From assembly GCA_017965665.1 (NCBI GenBank), contig JAGCPN010000001.1:124001-188000 (forward strand): a stretch of DNA of 64,000 nt. The letters are read 5' to 3'. Of the stretch, positions 24,834 through 33,055 are shown piece after piece. This stretch comes from Aeriscardovia sp. (lineage in GTDB: Bacteria; Actinomycetota; Actinomycetes; Actinomycetales; Bifidobacteriaceae). The notes under the pieces were generated by a model that saw only the letters and a program-made list of their open reading frames with translations, had not been told where the DNA came from and did no database searches. The position numbers and the translations under genes were made by a program. Within the stretch, counting starts at the first letter, position 1; each line of letters starts with the position of its first letter.

Positions 24834-26402
24834 GTGTTGAATGACGATAGCGATGCGCTTGCTACAAAAAAGCTCGTCGAATTGCAAGATATGGCTAAAA
24901 AACTAGGGGTCAAAGGGGTGTCTGCGATGCGGAAGCCCGCGCTCGTGGGCGTCCTGGCCCAGGCTCTGGCAAAGGCGCCAGGGCCTGGGCCAGATCCTGC
25001 GCCCGCCCCTGGCGAAGAAGAAAGCCACACTTCCCATCCGGACCGCAGGATTCAGGAAGAAGAGGAGCGCAGTTCGGCCTTCAGGGCCGTCATGGAGTCT
25101 CTGCCCTCCAAAAGGCCGAATTTACAGAAAGTTAGCACAGTGGAAGATTCTTACGACATGAACAGGTACAGGCCGGAAGGCGATCGGAGGTACTACGCCA
25201 AGAGCCAGGGGTCCTACAGGAACTTCAAGTCCCAGAGGTACTCGCGCCCCGAGGAGGGCGAGAGGGAAGAAGAAGCCGTCCCGATTTCCGGCATCGTAGA
25301 CATCCTCGACAGCTACGCCTTCATAAGGACCAGCGGATACCTTCCGGGGGTCAGCGACATCTACATCTCCCTTTCCATGGTCAAGCACTACGGCCTGAGG
25401 AAGGGCGACGCCGTCACCGGCCTCGTCCAGCCCGAAAGAGCGGACATGCGCGCCGGGAGGGGGAAGAAGTTCATACCCTTAAAGAGCATTGAGACCATAA
25501 ACGGCCTGAGCGTGGAAGAGAGCCAGAACCGGCCCCACTTCTCCCAGCTCACCCCCCTCTACCCCAACGAGCGGCTGCAGATGGAGACCGTCCCTTCCAA
25601 TCTCGAGGGCCGCGTCATCGACCTCATTTCCCCTATAGGCAAGGGGCAGAGGGGCCTCATCGTGGCGCCCCCCAAGGCGGGAAAGACCATAATGCTGCAG
25701 AGGATCGCCAACGCCATCCACGTCAACAACCCCGAGTGCCACCTCATGGTGGTTCTAATCGACGAGAGGCCTGAGGAAGTCACCGACATGCAGCGGACGG
25801 TACAGGGCGAGATCATCGCCTCCACCTTCGACAAGCCCGCCTCCGACCACACCATAGTGGCGGAACTGGCGATAGAGAGGGCCAAGAGGCTGGTGGAGCT
25901 GGGCAAGGACGTGGTGGTCCTTTTGGACTCCATAACCCGCCTCGCCCGGGCCTACAACCTCTCCATCCCCCTCTCGGGCAAAGTCCTCTCCGGCGGGGTG
26001 GATTCTCAGGCGCTCTACCCTCCCAAGAAGTTTTTCGGAGCCGCCAGGAACATAGAAAACGGCGGATCTTTGACCATAATCGCCACGGCCCTGGTGGAGA
26101 CGGGTTCGAAAATGGACGAGGTGATTTTCGAAGAGTTCAAGGGCACGGGGAATATGGAGCTCAAACTCTCCAGGGAGCTGGCAGAAAAGAGGATGTTCCC
26201 TGCCATAGACATCAACGCCTCCGGAACCAGGAGGGAAGAACTTTTGATTCCGCCAAGCGACCTGTCTGTCATCTACAGGCTCAGGCGCGCCCTGGGAGGC
26301 CTGGACGTGGAGGAGGCGTACCAGACTCTGATACCCCGCCTTCGCCAGACTTCCTCCAACAGGGAGTTTCTGAACATCATCGCCAAGTCCGTAAAGGACT
26401 AA
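24834..26402 (+). CDS. rho: Transcription termination factor Rho
   Basis: 522 residues. A hexameric RNA-dependent ATPase that ends transcription. An N-terminal SAP-like Rho_N domain (1-50) precedes a short hydrophilic linker (about 50-140). The cold-shock RNA-binding domain starts at about 145 (SGIVDILDSYAFIRTSGYLPG). Walker A is APPKAGKT (about 279), then LIDERPEEVTDMQR, Walker B VVVLLDSITRLARAYN (about 360), and the Q-loop/R-loop GGVDSQALYPPKKFFGAAR. The linker is far shorter than the long Arg/Asp-rich insert of many actinobacterial Rho proteins. The start is GTG. Its TAA overlaps the stop of convergent valS. Confidence 0.95.
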   Translation: MLNDDSDALATKKLVELQDMAKKLGVKGVSAMRKPALVGVLAQALAKAPGPGPDPAPAPGEEESHTSHPDRRIQEEEERSSAFRAVMESLPSKRPNLQKVSTVEDSYDMNRYRPEGDRRYYAKSQGSYRNFKSQRYSRPEEGEREEEAVPISGIVDILDSYAFIRTSGYLPGVSDIYISLSMVKHYGLRKGDAVTGLVQPERADMRAGRGKKFIPLKSIETINGLSVEESQNRPHFSQLTPLYPNERLQMETVPSNLEGRVIDLISPIGKGQRGLIVAPPKAGKTIMLQRIANAIHVNNPECHLMVVLIDERPEEVTDMQRTVQGEIIASTFDKPASDHTIVAELAIERAKRLVELGKDVVVLLDSITRLARAYNLSIPLSGKVLSGGVDSQALYPPKKFFGAARNIENGGSLTIIATALVETGSKMDEVIFEEFKGTGNMELKLSRELAEKRMFPAIDINASGTRREELLIPPSDLSVIYRLRRALGGLDVEEAYQTLIPRLRQTSSNREFLNIIAKSVKD

Positions 26403-28933
26403 AACTCCACTTTTGCCCCGGTCTCCCCTTCTCCCGGGGCAAATTCCATATTTTTGGCGTGTACGGCGGCCTTGAGGTCGCAGGCTGCGATCGAGGCGGC
26501 CGCGGCGCCCCGCCCGAAGATCTTCGCGCTCTCAACTTCCGTCTTCAGGGACGCCTTCTTTTCGCTCTTCTGCTTCCTAATCATCGACAGGCACAGCGCC
26601 GCCTGCCTGTACCCTTCCGGGCTTTCGCCGGTCGGGACGGGTTCGGGCCAGGCCGAGAGGTGCACTGAGAGCCCCTCCGGATGCGCCCAGTGCCACGCCT
26701 CCTCGGTGACGAAGGGGAGGAACGGGGCAAAGAGGGCGAGGATGGCATCGATTGCGATCCTGAGGGCGTTCCTCGCGCTCTCATCCCCTCTGTAGGCCCT
26801 GTCTTTGACCAGCTCTATGTAGTCGTCGCAAAAGCTCCAGAAGAAGGTCTCTATCTCCTGAAGGGCCGAGGCGTGGTCAAAGGCCTCGAGGGCCTGCGTG
26901 GCCCTCTTTTCGCTCTCTGCCAGGGCGGAGAGGAGGGAGAGATCCAGCCGGGAAGTGACGCGGCCGATCTCCCCCTCGCCGCTTCCGAGTTCGAGTACGA
27001 AGTTTGAGGCGTTGAGGATTTTGTTGGCCAGGCGCCTTCCTATCTTCATCTCCCCCTCGTCGTAGGCGGTGTCTACCCCCAGCTTCGCCGAAGCCGCCCA
27101 ATACCTCACGGCGTCCGGGCCGTAGGCCTCTATGGGCTCTTTGGGCACGACCACGTTCCCCTTGGACTTGCTCATCTTCTTGTGGTCGGGATCCAGGATC
27201 CAGCCCGAGAGCGCCACGTCCTTCCACGGCAGCTTTTCAAACTCCATCCAGGTCCTCAGGACCGTGTCGAAGAGCCAGGTGCGGATGATGTCCTGGCCCT
27301 GGGGGCGAAGGTCCATTGGGAAGGTCTTTTCAAACAGGCCTTCGTCCCTCTTCCAGCCCGAGGCCAGCAGGGGGGTAAGGGAGCTCCCGGCCCAGGTGTC
27401 CATGACGTCGGGCTCTGCTACAAATCCACCGGGCTTCCCCCTCATCTCCTCTTTAAAGCCTCTGGGGGCCTGGGAGGAGGGATCTACCGGGAGATCTTCC
27501 GGAGAAGGGAGGAGGGGGGAAGAGTAGTCCGCATCCCCCTCTTTTGTCACCCTGTACCAGACGGGGAAGGGGATGCCGAAGAACCTCTGGCGGGAAATCA
27601 GCCAGTCCTGGCTGAGCCCCTCCACCCAGTTTTCGTACCTCTTCTCCATAAAGGCCGGATGGAAGGAGAGGGCGCGCCCGCACTCCAGCATTTTCTCTCT
27701 CAGCTTTTCGTCGTGCGAGCCGTTGACTATGTACCACTGGCGGGAGGGGAGGATCTCTATGGGCTTCGACCCCTTCTCGTAGAAGTTGGCCATCCTGGAA
27801 GTGGGGACGGGCTCCCCCTCCATTTCCCCGCTCTCCTTGAGGAGGGCGGCTATCTCTTTTCTGGCGCTGAAAGCCGTGAGGTTTTCGAGCTTTTCAAAGG
27901 CCCTCTTCCCCTCTTCGCTTTCTATCCACTCAGGCACCTGGGGGCAGATCCTGCCCGATTTGGTCAGGATTGGGCGCAGGGGCAGGTCCATCTCCCTCCA
28001 CCACTGCACGTCCGTCGCATCCCCGAATGTGCAGCACATGGCGATCCCGGCCCCCTTGTCCATCTCGGCCGCCTCGTGGAAGAGGACGGGCACCTGCACT
28101 CCGAAGAGCGGGGTGCGCACGCTTTTCCCCTTTAGGCGGGCATAGCGGGGGTCCTTGGGGTTGGCTATGAGCGCCACGCAGGCCGCCAAAAGCTCGGGCC
28201 TCGTGGTCTCTATCGCCACATCCCCCCCTTCCCCGTGGAACAGGAGCTTGTGGTAGAAGCCGGGATACTCCCTTCCCTCCAGCTCCGCCTGCGAGACCGC
28301 GGTTTGGAAAGTGGTGTCCCAGAGGACTGGGGCCATCTTCTGGTAGGCCTGCCCCCTCTCCAGGTTTCTCAAAAACTCCAGCTGGGAAATCCTCCTGCAC
28401 TCCCTTCCTATGGTGTGGTAGGTCCTGGACCAGTCGACGCTCAGCCCCAGCTTTACCCACAGGTCCTTGAACTGCTCTTCATCCTTTTGGCTCAGTTTTT
28501 CGCACAGCTCTATGAAGTTCTGCCTGGAGCAGGGGACGGCCCTGAAGTCTTTGGGGGCTTTTCCGCCCTCCAGGGGGGGCTTGAAGGAGGGGTCGAATTT
28601 CAGGGAAGTGTCGACAAACACCCCGAAGTAGTTTTGCACCCTCCTCTCGGTGGGCAGCCCGTTGTCGTCCCAGCCCATGGGGTAGAAGACGTCAAAGCCC
28701 CTCATCCTCTTGTAGCGGGCGATGATGTCGGTGTGGGTGTAGCTGAACACGTGCCCCACGTGCAGGTGCCCCGAAACCGTCGGAGGGGGGGTGTCTATGG
28801 AGTAGGTTCCCGGCCGCCCCTCCCCCCTGTACTCGTAAATTTTCTTTTCTGACCACCAACGGGTCCACTTTTCTTCAAGGCCGTCTACGGTCTTGGCCCT
28901 TTCGGGCTGCTCTTGGTTGCCCTCTTCTGACAT
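26399..28933 (-). CDS. valS: Valyl-tRNA synthetase
   Basis: 844 residues. It charges tRNA-Val. Class I motifs are GHLHVGHVFSYTHTD (HIGH) and KKMSKSKGN (KMSKS); the editing domain lies between (EGREYPGFYHKL and ETTRPELLAACVALIANP). A tRNA anticodon-binding helical domain and a short C-terminal part follow; the long C-terminal coiled coil of E. coli ValS is not evident. The MSEEGNQEQPERAKTVDGLE start fits the actinobacterial type. The stop shares bases with that of rho, so no terminator separates the two convergent messages. Confidence 0.95.
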   Translation of the reverse strand: MSEEGNQEQPERAKTVDGLEEKWTRWWSEKKIYEYRGEGRPGTYSIDTPPPTVSGHLHVGHVFSYTHTDIIARYKRMRGFDVFYPMGWDDNGLPTERRVQNYFGVFVDTSLKFDPSFKPPLEGGKAPKDFRAVPCSRQNFIELCEKLSQKDEEQFKDLWVKLGLSVDWSRTYHTIGRECRRISQLEFLRNLERGQAYQKMAPVLWDTTFQTAVSQAELEGREYPGFYHKLLFHGEGGDVAIETTRPELLAACVALIANPKDPRYARLKGKSVRTPLFGVQVPVLFHEAAEMDKGAGIAMCCTFGDATDVQWWREMDLPLRPILTKSGRICPQVPEWIESEEGKRAFEKLENLTAFSARKEIAALLKESGEMEGEPVPTSRMANFYEKGSKPIEILPSRQWYIVNGSHDEKLREKMLECGRALSFHPAFMEKRYENWVEGLSQDWLISRQRFFGIPFPVWYRVTKEGDADYSSPLLPSPEDLPVDPSSQAPRGFKEEMRGKPGGFVAEPDVMDTWAGSSLTPLLASGWKRDEGLFEKTFPMDLRPQGQDIIRTWLFDTVLRTWMEFEKLPWKDVALSGWILDPDHKKMSKSKGNVVVPKEPIEAYGPDAVRYWAASAKLGVDTAYDEGEMKIGRRLANKILNASNFVLELGSGEGEIGRVTSRLDLSLLSALAESEKRATQALEAFDHASALQEIETFFWSFCDDYIELVKDRAYRGDESARNALRIAIDAILALFAPFLPFVTEEAWHWAHPEGLSVHLSAWPEPVPTGESPEGYRQAALCLSMIRKQKSEKKASLKTEVESAKIFGRGAAAASIAACDLKAAVHAKNMEFAPGEGETGAKVEF

Positions 28934-28952
28934 ACTTGCTAGTTTAACAGTT

Positions 28953-30440
28953 TCACCCTTTCAGCCCGAAGACGGGTATGCAGTAGTCGGTGAGGTTCTC
29001 GGGGACCCCGCTTATCCCCTTGCTCCAGGCGCTAAGCACCTGCATCTGGTAGAGCCAGTCGGCAGGCTGCCCCTCGGCTACCAGCTGGGCGGTCTTGGCC
29101 ATGCCCTCCGTGTAGGTGCTGTAGTTGGGGGAGGTTATGGACTGGCGGTAGAGCGTGTCGGCCGCAGGCGAATCCCATCCCCACCACGTGTCTCCGCTCA
29201 CCCACGTCCCCAGGGTGTGGCTCCCCCCGCTGATATAGAGGACCATGTCGTACTTTGTGGAGGAAACCACGTCGTTGTTCCACTGGTCGGCAGTGAGCTT
29301 ATAGATGTTGACGGTCAGCCCGTCTTGGGCCAGCTGGCTCTTTATGGACTGGGCCACGGGCTCGACGAGGGAGTTTCGGTAGGCCAGGGTGAAGGTCTTG
29401 TTGTAGTAGTAGTCCATGCTCGCCTGCCCCTCCTTTCGGTTGTAGGGGAACTGGGAAGTCAGGTCCTCGTAGCCGGGATCCAGCATGGGCACCGGGCCCG
29501 CCACTTCGACTCCCAGCCCTCCCGCGGCGGCTATCGCCTGCTGCTTGTCGATAAGCAGCCTCATAGACTGCCTTGCCTTCAGGTCGCTCATGAGGCTGGA
29601 GGGGTGGTCGTTGAATACGAGGGTCACAATCTTGCTGCTCAGGCCCCTGTAGGCGGTAAAGGAAGAGGGGAGGCCGGAAGAGGAGGTGAGGTCGCAGGCC
29701 CCCTGGATCTGTCCTGCCTTGAGGGCGGAAACTTCGGCGGAAGAGGAGGAAAAGTACCTGAAGACCACGGTTGAGTAGTAGGGCTTGGACCAGTAGTACG
29801 GGTTTCTTGTCAGGGTGATGGACTGGGGGCCCTGGGAGGAGACCACGTACGGGCCGGCCCCTACGGGGAGGCCCTGGTAGTTGTACTTGTCCGGCTCGAT
29901 GATGATGGAGGAGGGGCCCGCCAGGTACCAGAGGAGCTCGGGATTGGGATGGGAGAGGTGGATTTGGAGGGTGTAGGGGTTGGGATCGCTAAACGAGCTC
30001 ACCCCTGCAAAGTCTAGGTAGCCCGGATATTTTTCGCTCACCAAAGTCTTTATGGACCATATGACGTCCTGGGCCACTACCCTTTTTCCGTCGGAAAAGT
30101 AGGTCTTGCGCAGCTGGAAAGTGTAGAGGAGCCCCCCTTCGCTCTCGTTCCACCCCGAAGCCAGGCCCGGAGACACTTCGTTTTGATCGTTTCTAATCAG
30201 CAGGCCCTGATAGACGTTTTGCAAAAGTATCCTCTGGGCGTTTGGATTCCACGTGGTGCGCATGTCGAGAGAAGTGGGCATGTCCTGCAGGCCGATCGTA
30301 ATCTGGCGGCCGCTGTCGGAAATCTTGTCCGCGCCCGCCCAGACGCCCCAGCAAATCAGGGACAGGATCACTACAAGGGAGGAAAATGTAATCCACTTTT
30401 TGGCGCTGTAGTCCCCTGTTGGGGCTTCTCTTTTTTTCAT
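28953..30440 (-). CDS. Oligopeptide ABC transporter substrate-binding protein (SBP family 5), membrane-anchored
   Basis: 495 residues. One N-terminal hydrophobic segment (about 17-35, ITFSSLVVILSLICWGVWAG) is followed by a type II periplasmic-binding fold: LDMRTTWNPNAQRILLQNVYQGLL, LASGWNESEGGLLYTFQLRK, FSDGKRVVAQDVIWS and VGAGPYVV, all typical of OppA/DppA-like proteins. No clean lipobox Cys occurs, so it is probably anchored by an uncleaved helix. No permease or ATPase genes are near; it must work with a transporter elsewhere or in another role. It is divergent from nth with 42 bp between. Confidence 0.9.
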   Translation of the reverse strand: MKKREAPTGDYSAKKWITFSSLVVILSLICWGVWAGADKISDSGRQITIGLQDMPTSLDMRTTWNPNAQRILLQNVYQGLLIRNDQNEVSPGLASGWNESEGGLLYTFQLRKTYFSDGKRVVAQDVIWSIKTLVSEKYPGYLDFAGVSSFSDPNPYTLQIHLSHPNPELLWYLAGPSSIIIEPDKYNYQGLPVGAGPYVVSSQGPQSITLTRNPYYWSKPYYSTVVFRYFSSSSAEVSALKAGQIQGACDLTSSSGLPSSFTAYRGLSSKIVTLVFNDHPSSLMSDLKARQSMRLLIDKQQAIAAAGGLGVEVAGPVPMLDPGYEDLTSQFPYNRKEGQASMDYYYNKTFTLAYRNSLVEPVAQSIKSQLAQDGLTVNIYKLTADQWNNDVVSSTKYDMVLYISGGSHTLGTWVSGDTWWGWDSPAADTLYRQSITSPNYSTYTEGMAKTAQLVAEGQPADWLYQMQVLSAWSKGISGVPENLTDYCIPVFGLKG

Positions 30441-30482
30441 ACTTTAGACTTTATAAAATCGGCCCAACAAATTGGAGGGAAG

Positions 30483-31133
30483 ATGGAGAAGGCTCCTAAG
30501 GAAAAAATTTTAAAGGAAGCTGCGATCCTGAGGGAGAGTTTCCCGAACGCCAGGTGCACGCTGGATTTTAAAAACAGATTCGAGCTTCTGGTCTGCACGG
30601 TCCTGAGCGCCCAGACCACCGACCGGAGGGTGAATCTCGTCTCCCCCGCCCTCTTTGCGTCCTTCCCCACTCCCGCCTCCATGGCCCGGGCAGGGGAAGG
30701 GGAGATAGAAAAAATAATAAGGCCCCTGGGGATGTACAGGGCGAAGGGGGAGAGCCTGAGGGAGCTCTCGCGCCAGATAGAGGAGGGGGGAGGGGAAGTT
30801 CCCGGAACCATGGAAGCCCTCACCCGCCTGCGGGGCGTGGGGAGGAAAACCGCGAACGTGGTTTTGGCGGAGGGTTTTGCCGTTCCGGGCTTTCCCGTAG
30901 ACACCCACGTGACCCGCGTGACTTCGCGCCTGCGCTGGCACAGCCAGTGGAACAGGCCCCACCCGGACCCGGTAGAGATAGAAAAAGAGCTGTGCGCCAC
31001 TTTCCCGCCGAAAGAGTGGATAACGATGTCCCACACCCTGATAGCCTTCGGCAGGAAGGTGTGCCATGCCAAGTCCCCCGATTGCGCAGTTTGCCCCCTA
31101 AAGGATCTGTGCCCCTTTGTGAAGCGCGGTTAA
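30483..31133 (+). CDS. nth: Endonuclease III (DNA glycosylase/AP lyase)
   Basis: 216 residues. It removes oxidised pyrimidines from DNA and cleaves the abasic site. The helix-hairpin-helix LTRLRGVGRKTANVVLAEGF carries the catalytic Lys, and FPVDTHVTRV the catalytic Asp. The [4Fe-4S] loop is C-x6-C-x2-C-x5-C at the C-terminus (CHAKSPDCAVCPLKDLC). ATG 30483 follows TTGGAGGGAAG; the frame is open far upstream but without a start site and over the divergent gene. Confidence 0.95.
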   Translation: MEKAPKEKILKEAAILRESFPNARCTLDFKNRFELLVCTVLSAQTTDRRVNLVSPALFASFPTPASMARAGEGEIEKIIRPLGMYRAKGESLRELSRQIEEGGGEVPGTMEALTRLRGVGRKTANVVLAEGFAVPGFPVDTHVTRVTSRLRWHSQWNRPHPDPVEIEKELCATFPPKEWITMSHTLIAFGRKVCHAKSPDCAVCPLKDLCPFVKRG

Positions 31134-31183
31134 AGTACTAGATTTACATAGTCGTATTTGTAAATTGCAAAAGGCGGGGGTCG

Positions 31184-31867
31184 ATGAAATCTGCCAAAAG
31201 GTTTCTGAGAATGTCTTTGGCATGGGCCGCGCTCATGGCCATCCTGTTTTTCCTGCCCGCGCTCTGGGATCGGGCCGGGGAAGGGGGGCTCTGGACAGGC
31301 CGCGTAATCGCCCTCGCCATCGAGGTGTTTTTAAGCGTCCTCCTGAACGCCACCTTCCCGAGGGTGGATGCCATAGCCCCGCATCTTCCGGCGGGAGTCG
31401 GATTGGCCTGCGGCGGGGTTTCCCTCGTCCTGAGCGCCGCCTTCCTCTACCTGCCCTTCCCTTCCCCCGCGAGGGCCTGGTTCAAATCGGCGTTCTTCCT
31501 TCTGCTCTGCGCCCTGGCCTTCTCCTTTTTGTTCCAGATTTTTAGAAAGAGGCGCGTCAACGCCCTCTGGTCCATGGCCTCCCTCTCGGCCCACGCCTTC
31601 CTGTCTATAAGCCTCATGGGATGGGTGTTTGTCCCGGAGCTGTGGATGGCCAACAGGGGATGGGACAGAGGAGCCCTGATGATTATCGGGATTTTGTGCG
31701 AGATTTTGCTCTTCTGCCTGGGGTTCTTTATAGCGGTAAAGTCTGCAAATGAGGATTTTCCCCCGGGCAAATCAAAACTGCGCTCGGCGGCGTTCGCTCC
31801 GGCGCTCCTTATGCCGGTGGCGCTGGGGGCGCTGGTTCCGGCCCTCTTTTGCGCCCTGGGGATTTAA
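31184..31867 (+). CDS. Polytopic membrane protein of unknown function
   Basis: 227 residues with about six transmembrane helices (roughly 12-30, 39-55, 69-90, 100-118, 133-155 and 162-182) plus a hydrophobic C-terminus. I see no motif that names a family. A GGGGG ribosome site precedes the ATG. It overlaps the 3' end of convergent ppa by 4 bp. Confidence 0.7.
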   Translation: MKSAKRFLRMSLAWAALMAILFFLPALWDRAGEGGLWTGRVIALAIEVFLSVLLNATFPRVDAIAPHLPAGVGLACGGVSLVLSAAFLYLPFPSPARAWFKSAFFLLLCALAFSFLFQIFRKRRVNALWSMASLSAHAFLSISLMGWVFVPELWMANRGWDRGALMIIGILCEILLFCLGFFIAVKSANEDFPPGKSKLRSAAFAPALLMPVALGALVPALFCALGI

Positions 31868-32358
31868 AGGGATTCTTTAAGCCTGGCCTGGGCCGCCTTC
31901 AGGCACTCCATGGCGTGGGCCTTGTTTTCCATGTGGGCTCCGGGCATCACTTTCTTTCCGGGCTCGAGAGCCTTGTACTGCTCAAAGAAGTGGCAGATCT
32001 CGTCCTTGTGGAACCTTTCGATGTCGTCTATGTCCCTTATGGCGTCATATCTGACGTCGTTGGGGACGAGGATGATCTTGTCGTCCCCGCCCTCCTCGTC
32101 GACCATGTGGTACATGCCGACCACCCTGCACTCTATAAGGCAGCCGGGGAAGACCGGGATTACGTCCATCACAAGCGCATCCAGGGGATCGCCGTCTTCG
32201 CCCAGCGTCCCCTCTATGAACCCGTAGTCGTCGGGGTAGCCCATGGCCGTAAACAGGGTCCTGTCCAGCTTTATCCTTCCCCTCTTGGGATCCAGTTCGT
32301 ACTTGTTCCGGGAGCCTCTGGGGATCTCCACGAGGACTGTGACTATATCGTCCTTCAT
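31864..32358 (-). CDS. ppa: Inorganic pyrophosphatase
   Basis: 164 residues, soluble family I type. It splits pyrophosphate and so drives biosynthesis. The active-site string is complete: [33 protein letters not shown] with the metal-binding Asp triad, DDKIILVP, and [20 protein letters not shown]. The ATG at 32358 has AGGAG at five bases; a GTG six bases earlier sits directly on that site and is less likely. Confidence 0.95.
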   Translation of the reverse strand: MKDDIVTVLVEIPRGSRNKYELDPKRGRIKLDRTLFTAMGYPDDYGFIEGTLGEDGDPLDALVMDVIPVFPGCLIECRVVGMYHMVDEEGGDDKIILVPNDVRYDAIRDIDDIERFHKDEICHFFEQYKALEPGKKVMPGAHMENKAHAMECLKAAQARLKESL

Positions 32359-32369
32359 TTCCACTCCTA

Positions 32370-32396
32370 ACTTGTAAGGTGCTTACTTTAACAAGT
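32370..32396. promoter_or_regulatory. Nested inverted repeat between ppa and hsp20
   Basis: ACTTGT (32370-32375) and ACAAGT (32391-32396) are inverted, with an inner TAAG-GTG-CTTA. It lies just upstream of ppa and 100 bp upstream of hsp20, a place where an operator could act on either. It resembles but does not match the HspR box (CTTGAGT-N7-ACTCAAG). Confidence 0.35.
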
Positions 32397-32495
32397 ATGA
32401 ACCGGAAACCGGATTTTTCTCTGGGTAAAAATGAATAATTTCTATTTATTTGCTGTTGAACCGCATAGAAAAAGGTAAACGAAAGGAATGAGACT

Positions 32496-32918
32496 ATGGC
32501 ACTTTTGCCCGATGTGATAAACGATTTGGCAGACACTCCCTGGGGCGCGATTTTGGGCCGCGCGCAAAGCGGCCCCATGGCCTCCCTCATGCGCACCGAC
32601 GTCTCCGAGACCCCCGACGACTACCGCCTGGAGATAGAGCTTCCCGGCTTCACCAAGAAGGAGATCCACCTCCAGCTCAAGGACGGCTACCTGATAGTGT
32701 CCGCAAAGAAGGGCGAAAAGGAAGAGGAAGGCAAGGCAGGCAGGCAGTACCTGCGCCGCGAGCGCTCCGTGGAAGCGTGCTCCCGCACCTTCTACGTGGG
32801 CAAAGACCTCCTGTCTTCCGACATCAAGGCCCGCCTCGCCGACGGCATCCTCACCCTCACCATCCCCAAGGAGATTGAGACCCCCAAGGGCGAGGAATTT
32901 ATAGAAATTGCCGACTGA
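32496..32918 (+). CDS. Small heat-shock protein (Hsp20 / alpha-crystallin family)
   Basis: 140 residues. An ATP-independent holdase that keeps unfolding proteins soluble. The alpha-crystallin domain (about 34-130) has YRLEIELPGFTKKEIHLQL, RRERSVEACSRTFYVGKDL and the A-x-x-x-n-G-I-L-T-L-T-I-P motif (ADGILTLTIPK), followed by a short C-terminal tail. AAAGGA precedes the ATG. The oxalate module begins directly downstream with its own promoter. Confidence 0.93.
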   Translation: MALLPDVINDLADTPWGAILGRAQSGPMASLMRTDVSETPDDYRLEIELPGFTKKEIHLQLKDGYLIVSAKKGEKEEEGKAGRQYLRRERSVEACSRTFYVGKDLLSSDIKARLADGILTLTIPKEIETPKGEEFIEIAD

Positions 32919-32919
32919 C

Positions 32920-32947
32920 TTGCAAACTTGGCAAGGCCTCCTATAAT
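32920..32947 (+). promoter_or_regulatory. Promoter of oxc
   Basis: TTGCAA (32920-32925), a 16-bp spacer and a perfect TATAAT (32942-32947) form a strong promoter. The transcript would start about 20 bases before the leader hairpin, which places that hairpin inside the oxc 5' UTR rather than only at the end of hsp20. Confidence 0.65.
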
Positions 32948-32965
32948 GGGGGCAAGATTAAATTT

Positions 32966-33035
32966 TTAATCATTGCGGGCGCTTTTCCCAACGCGAGTGC
33001 GTGAGGAAAGGCGCCCGCTTTTCTTAATTAGCTTT
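32966..33035 (+). promoter_or_regulatory. Oxalate-gene leader element, copy 1 (terminator-like hairpin upstream of oxc)
   Basis: A 14-bp stem pairs 32975-32988 with 33005-33018 (GCGGGCGC/GCGCCCGC at the base). An inner ACGC/GCGT stem with a GAGT loop tops it, and TTTTCTTAATTAGCTTTT follows. The first 44 bases are identical to copy 2 before frc. The pair U-G in this copy is U-A in copy 2, so pairing is kept. It sits between promoter and ribosome site (AAGGAG), so it could be an attenuator; it might also merely terminate hsp20 transcription. Confidence 0.6.
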
Positions 33036-33055
33036 TTGTGATGCAAGGAGCAATT

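Noticed and set aside
30183-30482. Upstream extension of nth
   Set aside because: It lies over the divergent binding-protein gene; ATG 30483 has a ribosome site and the usual Nth N-terminus.
32370-32396. HspR (HAIR) operator
   Set aside because: Arm sequence and spacing do not match CTTGAGT-N7-ACTCAAG.
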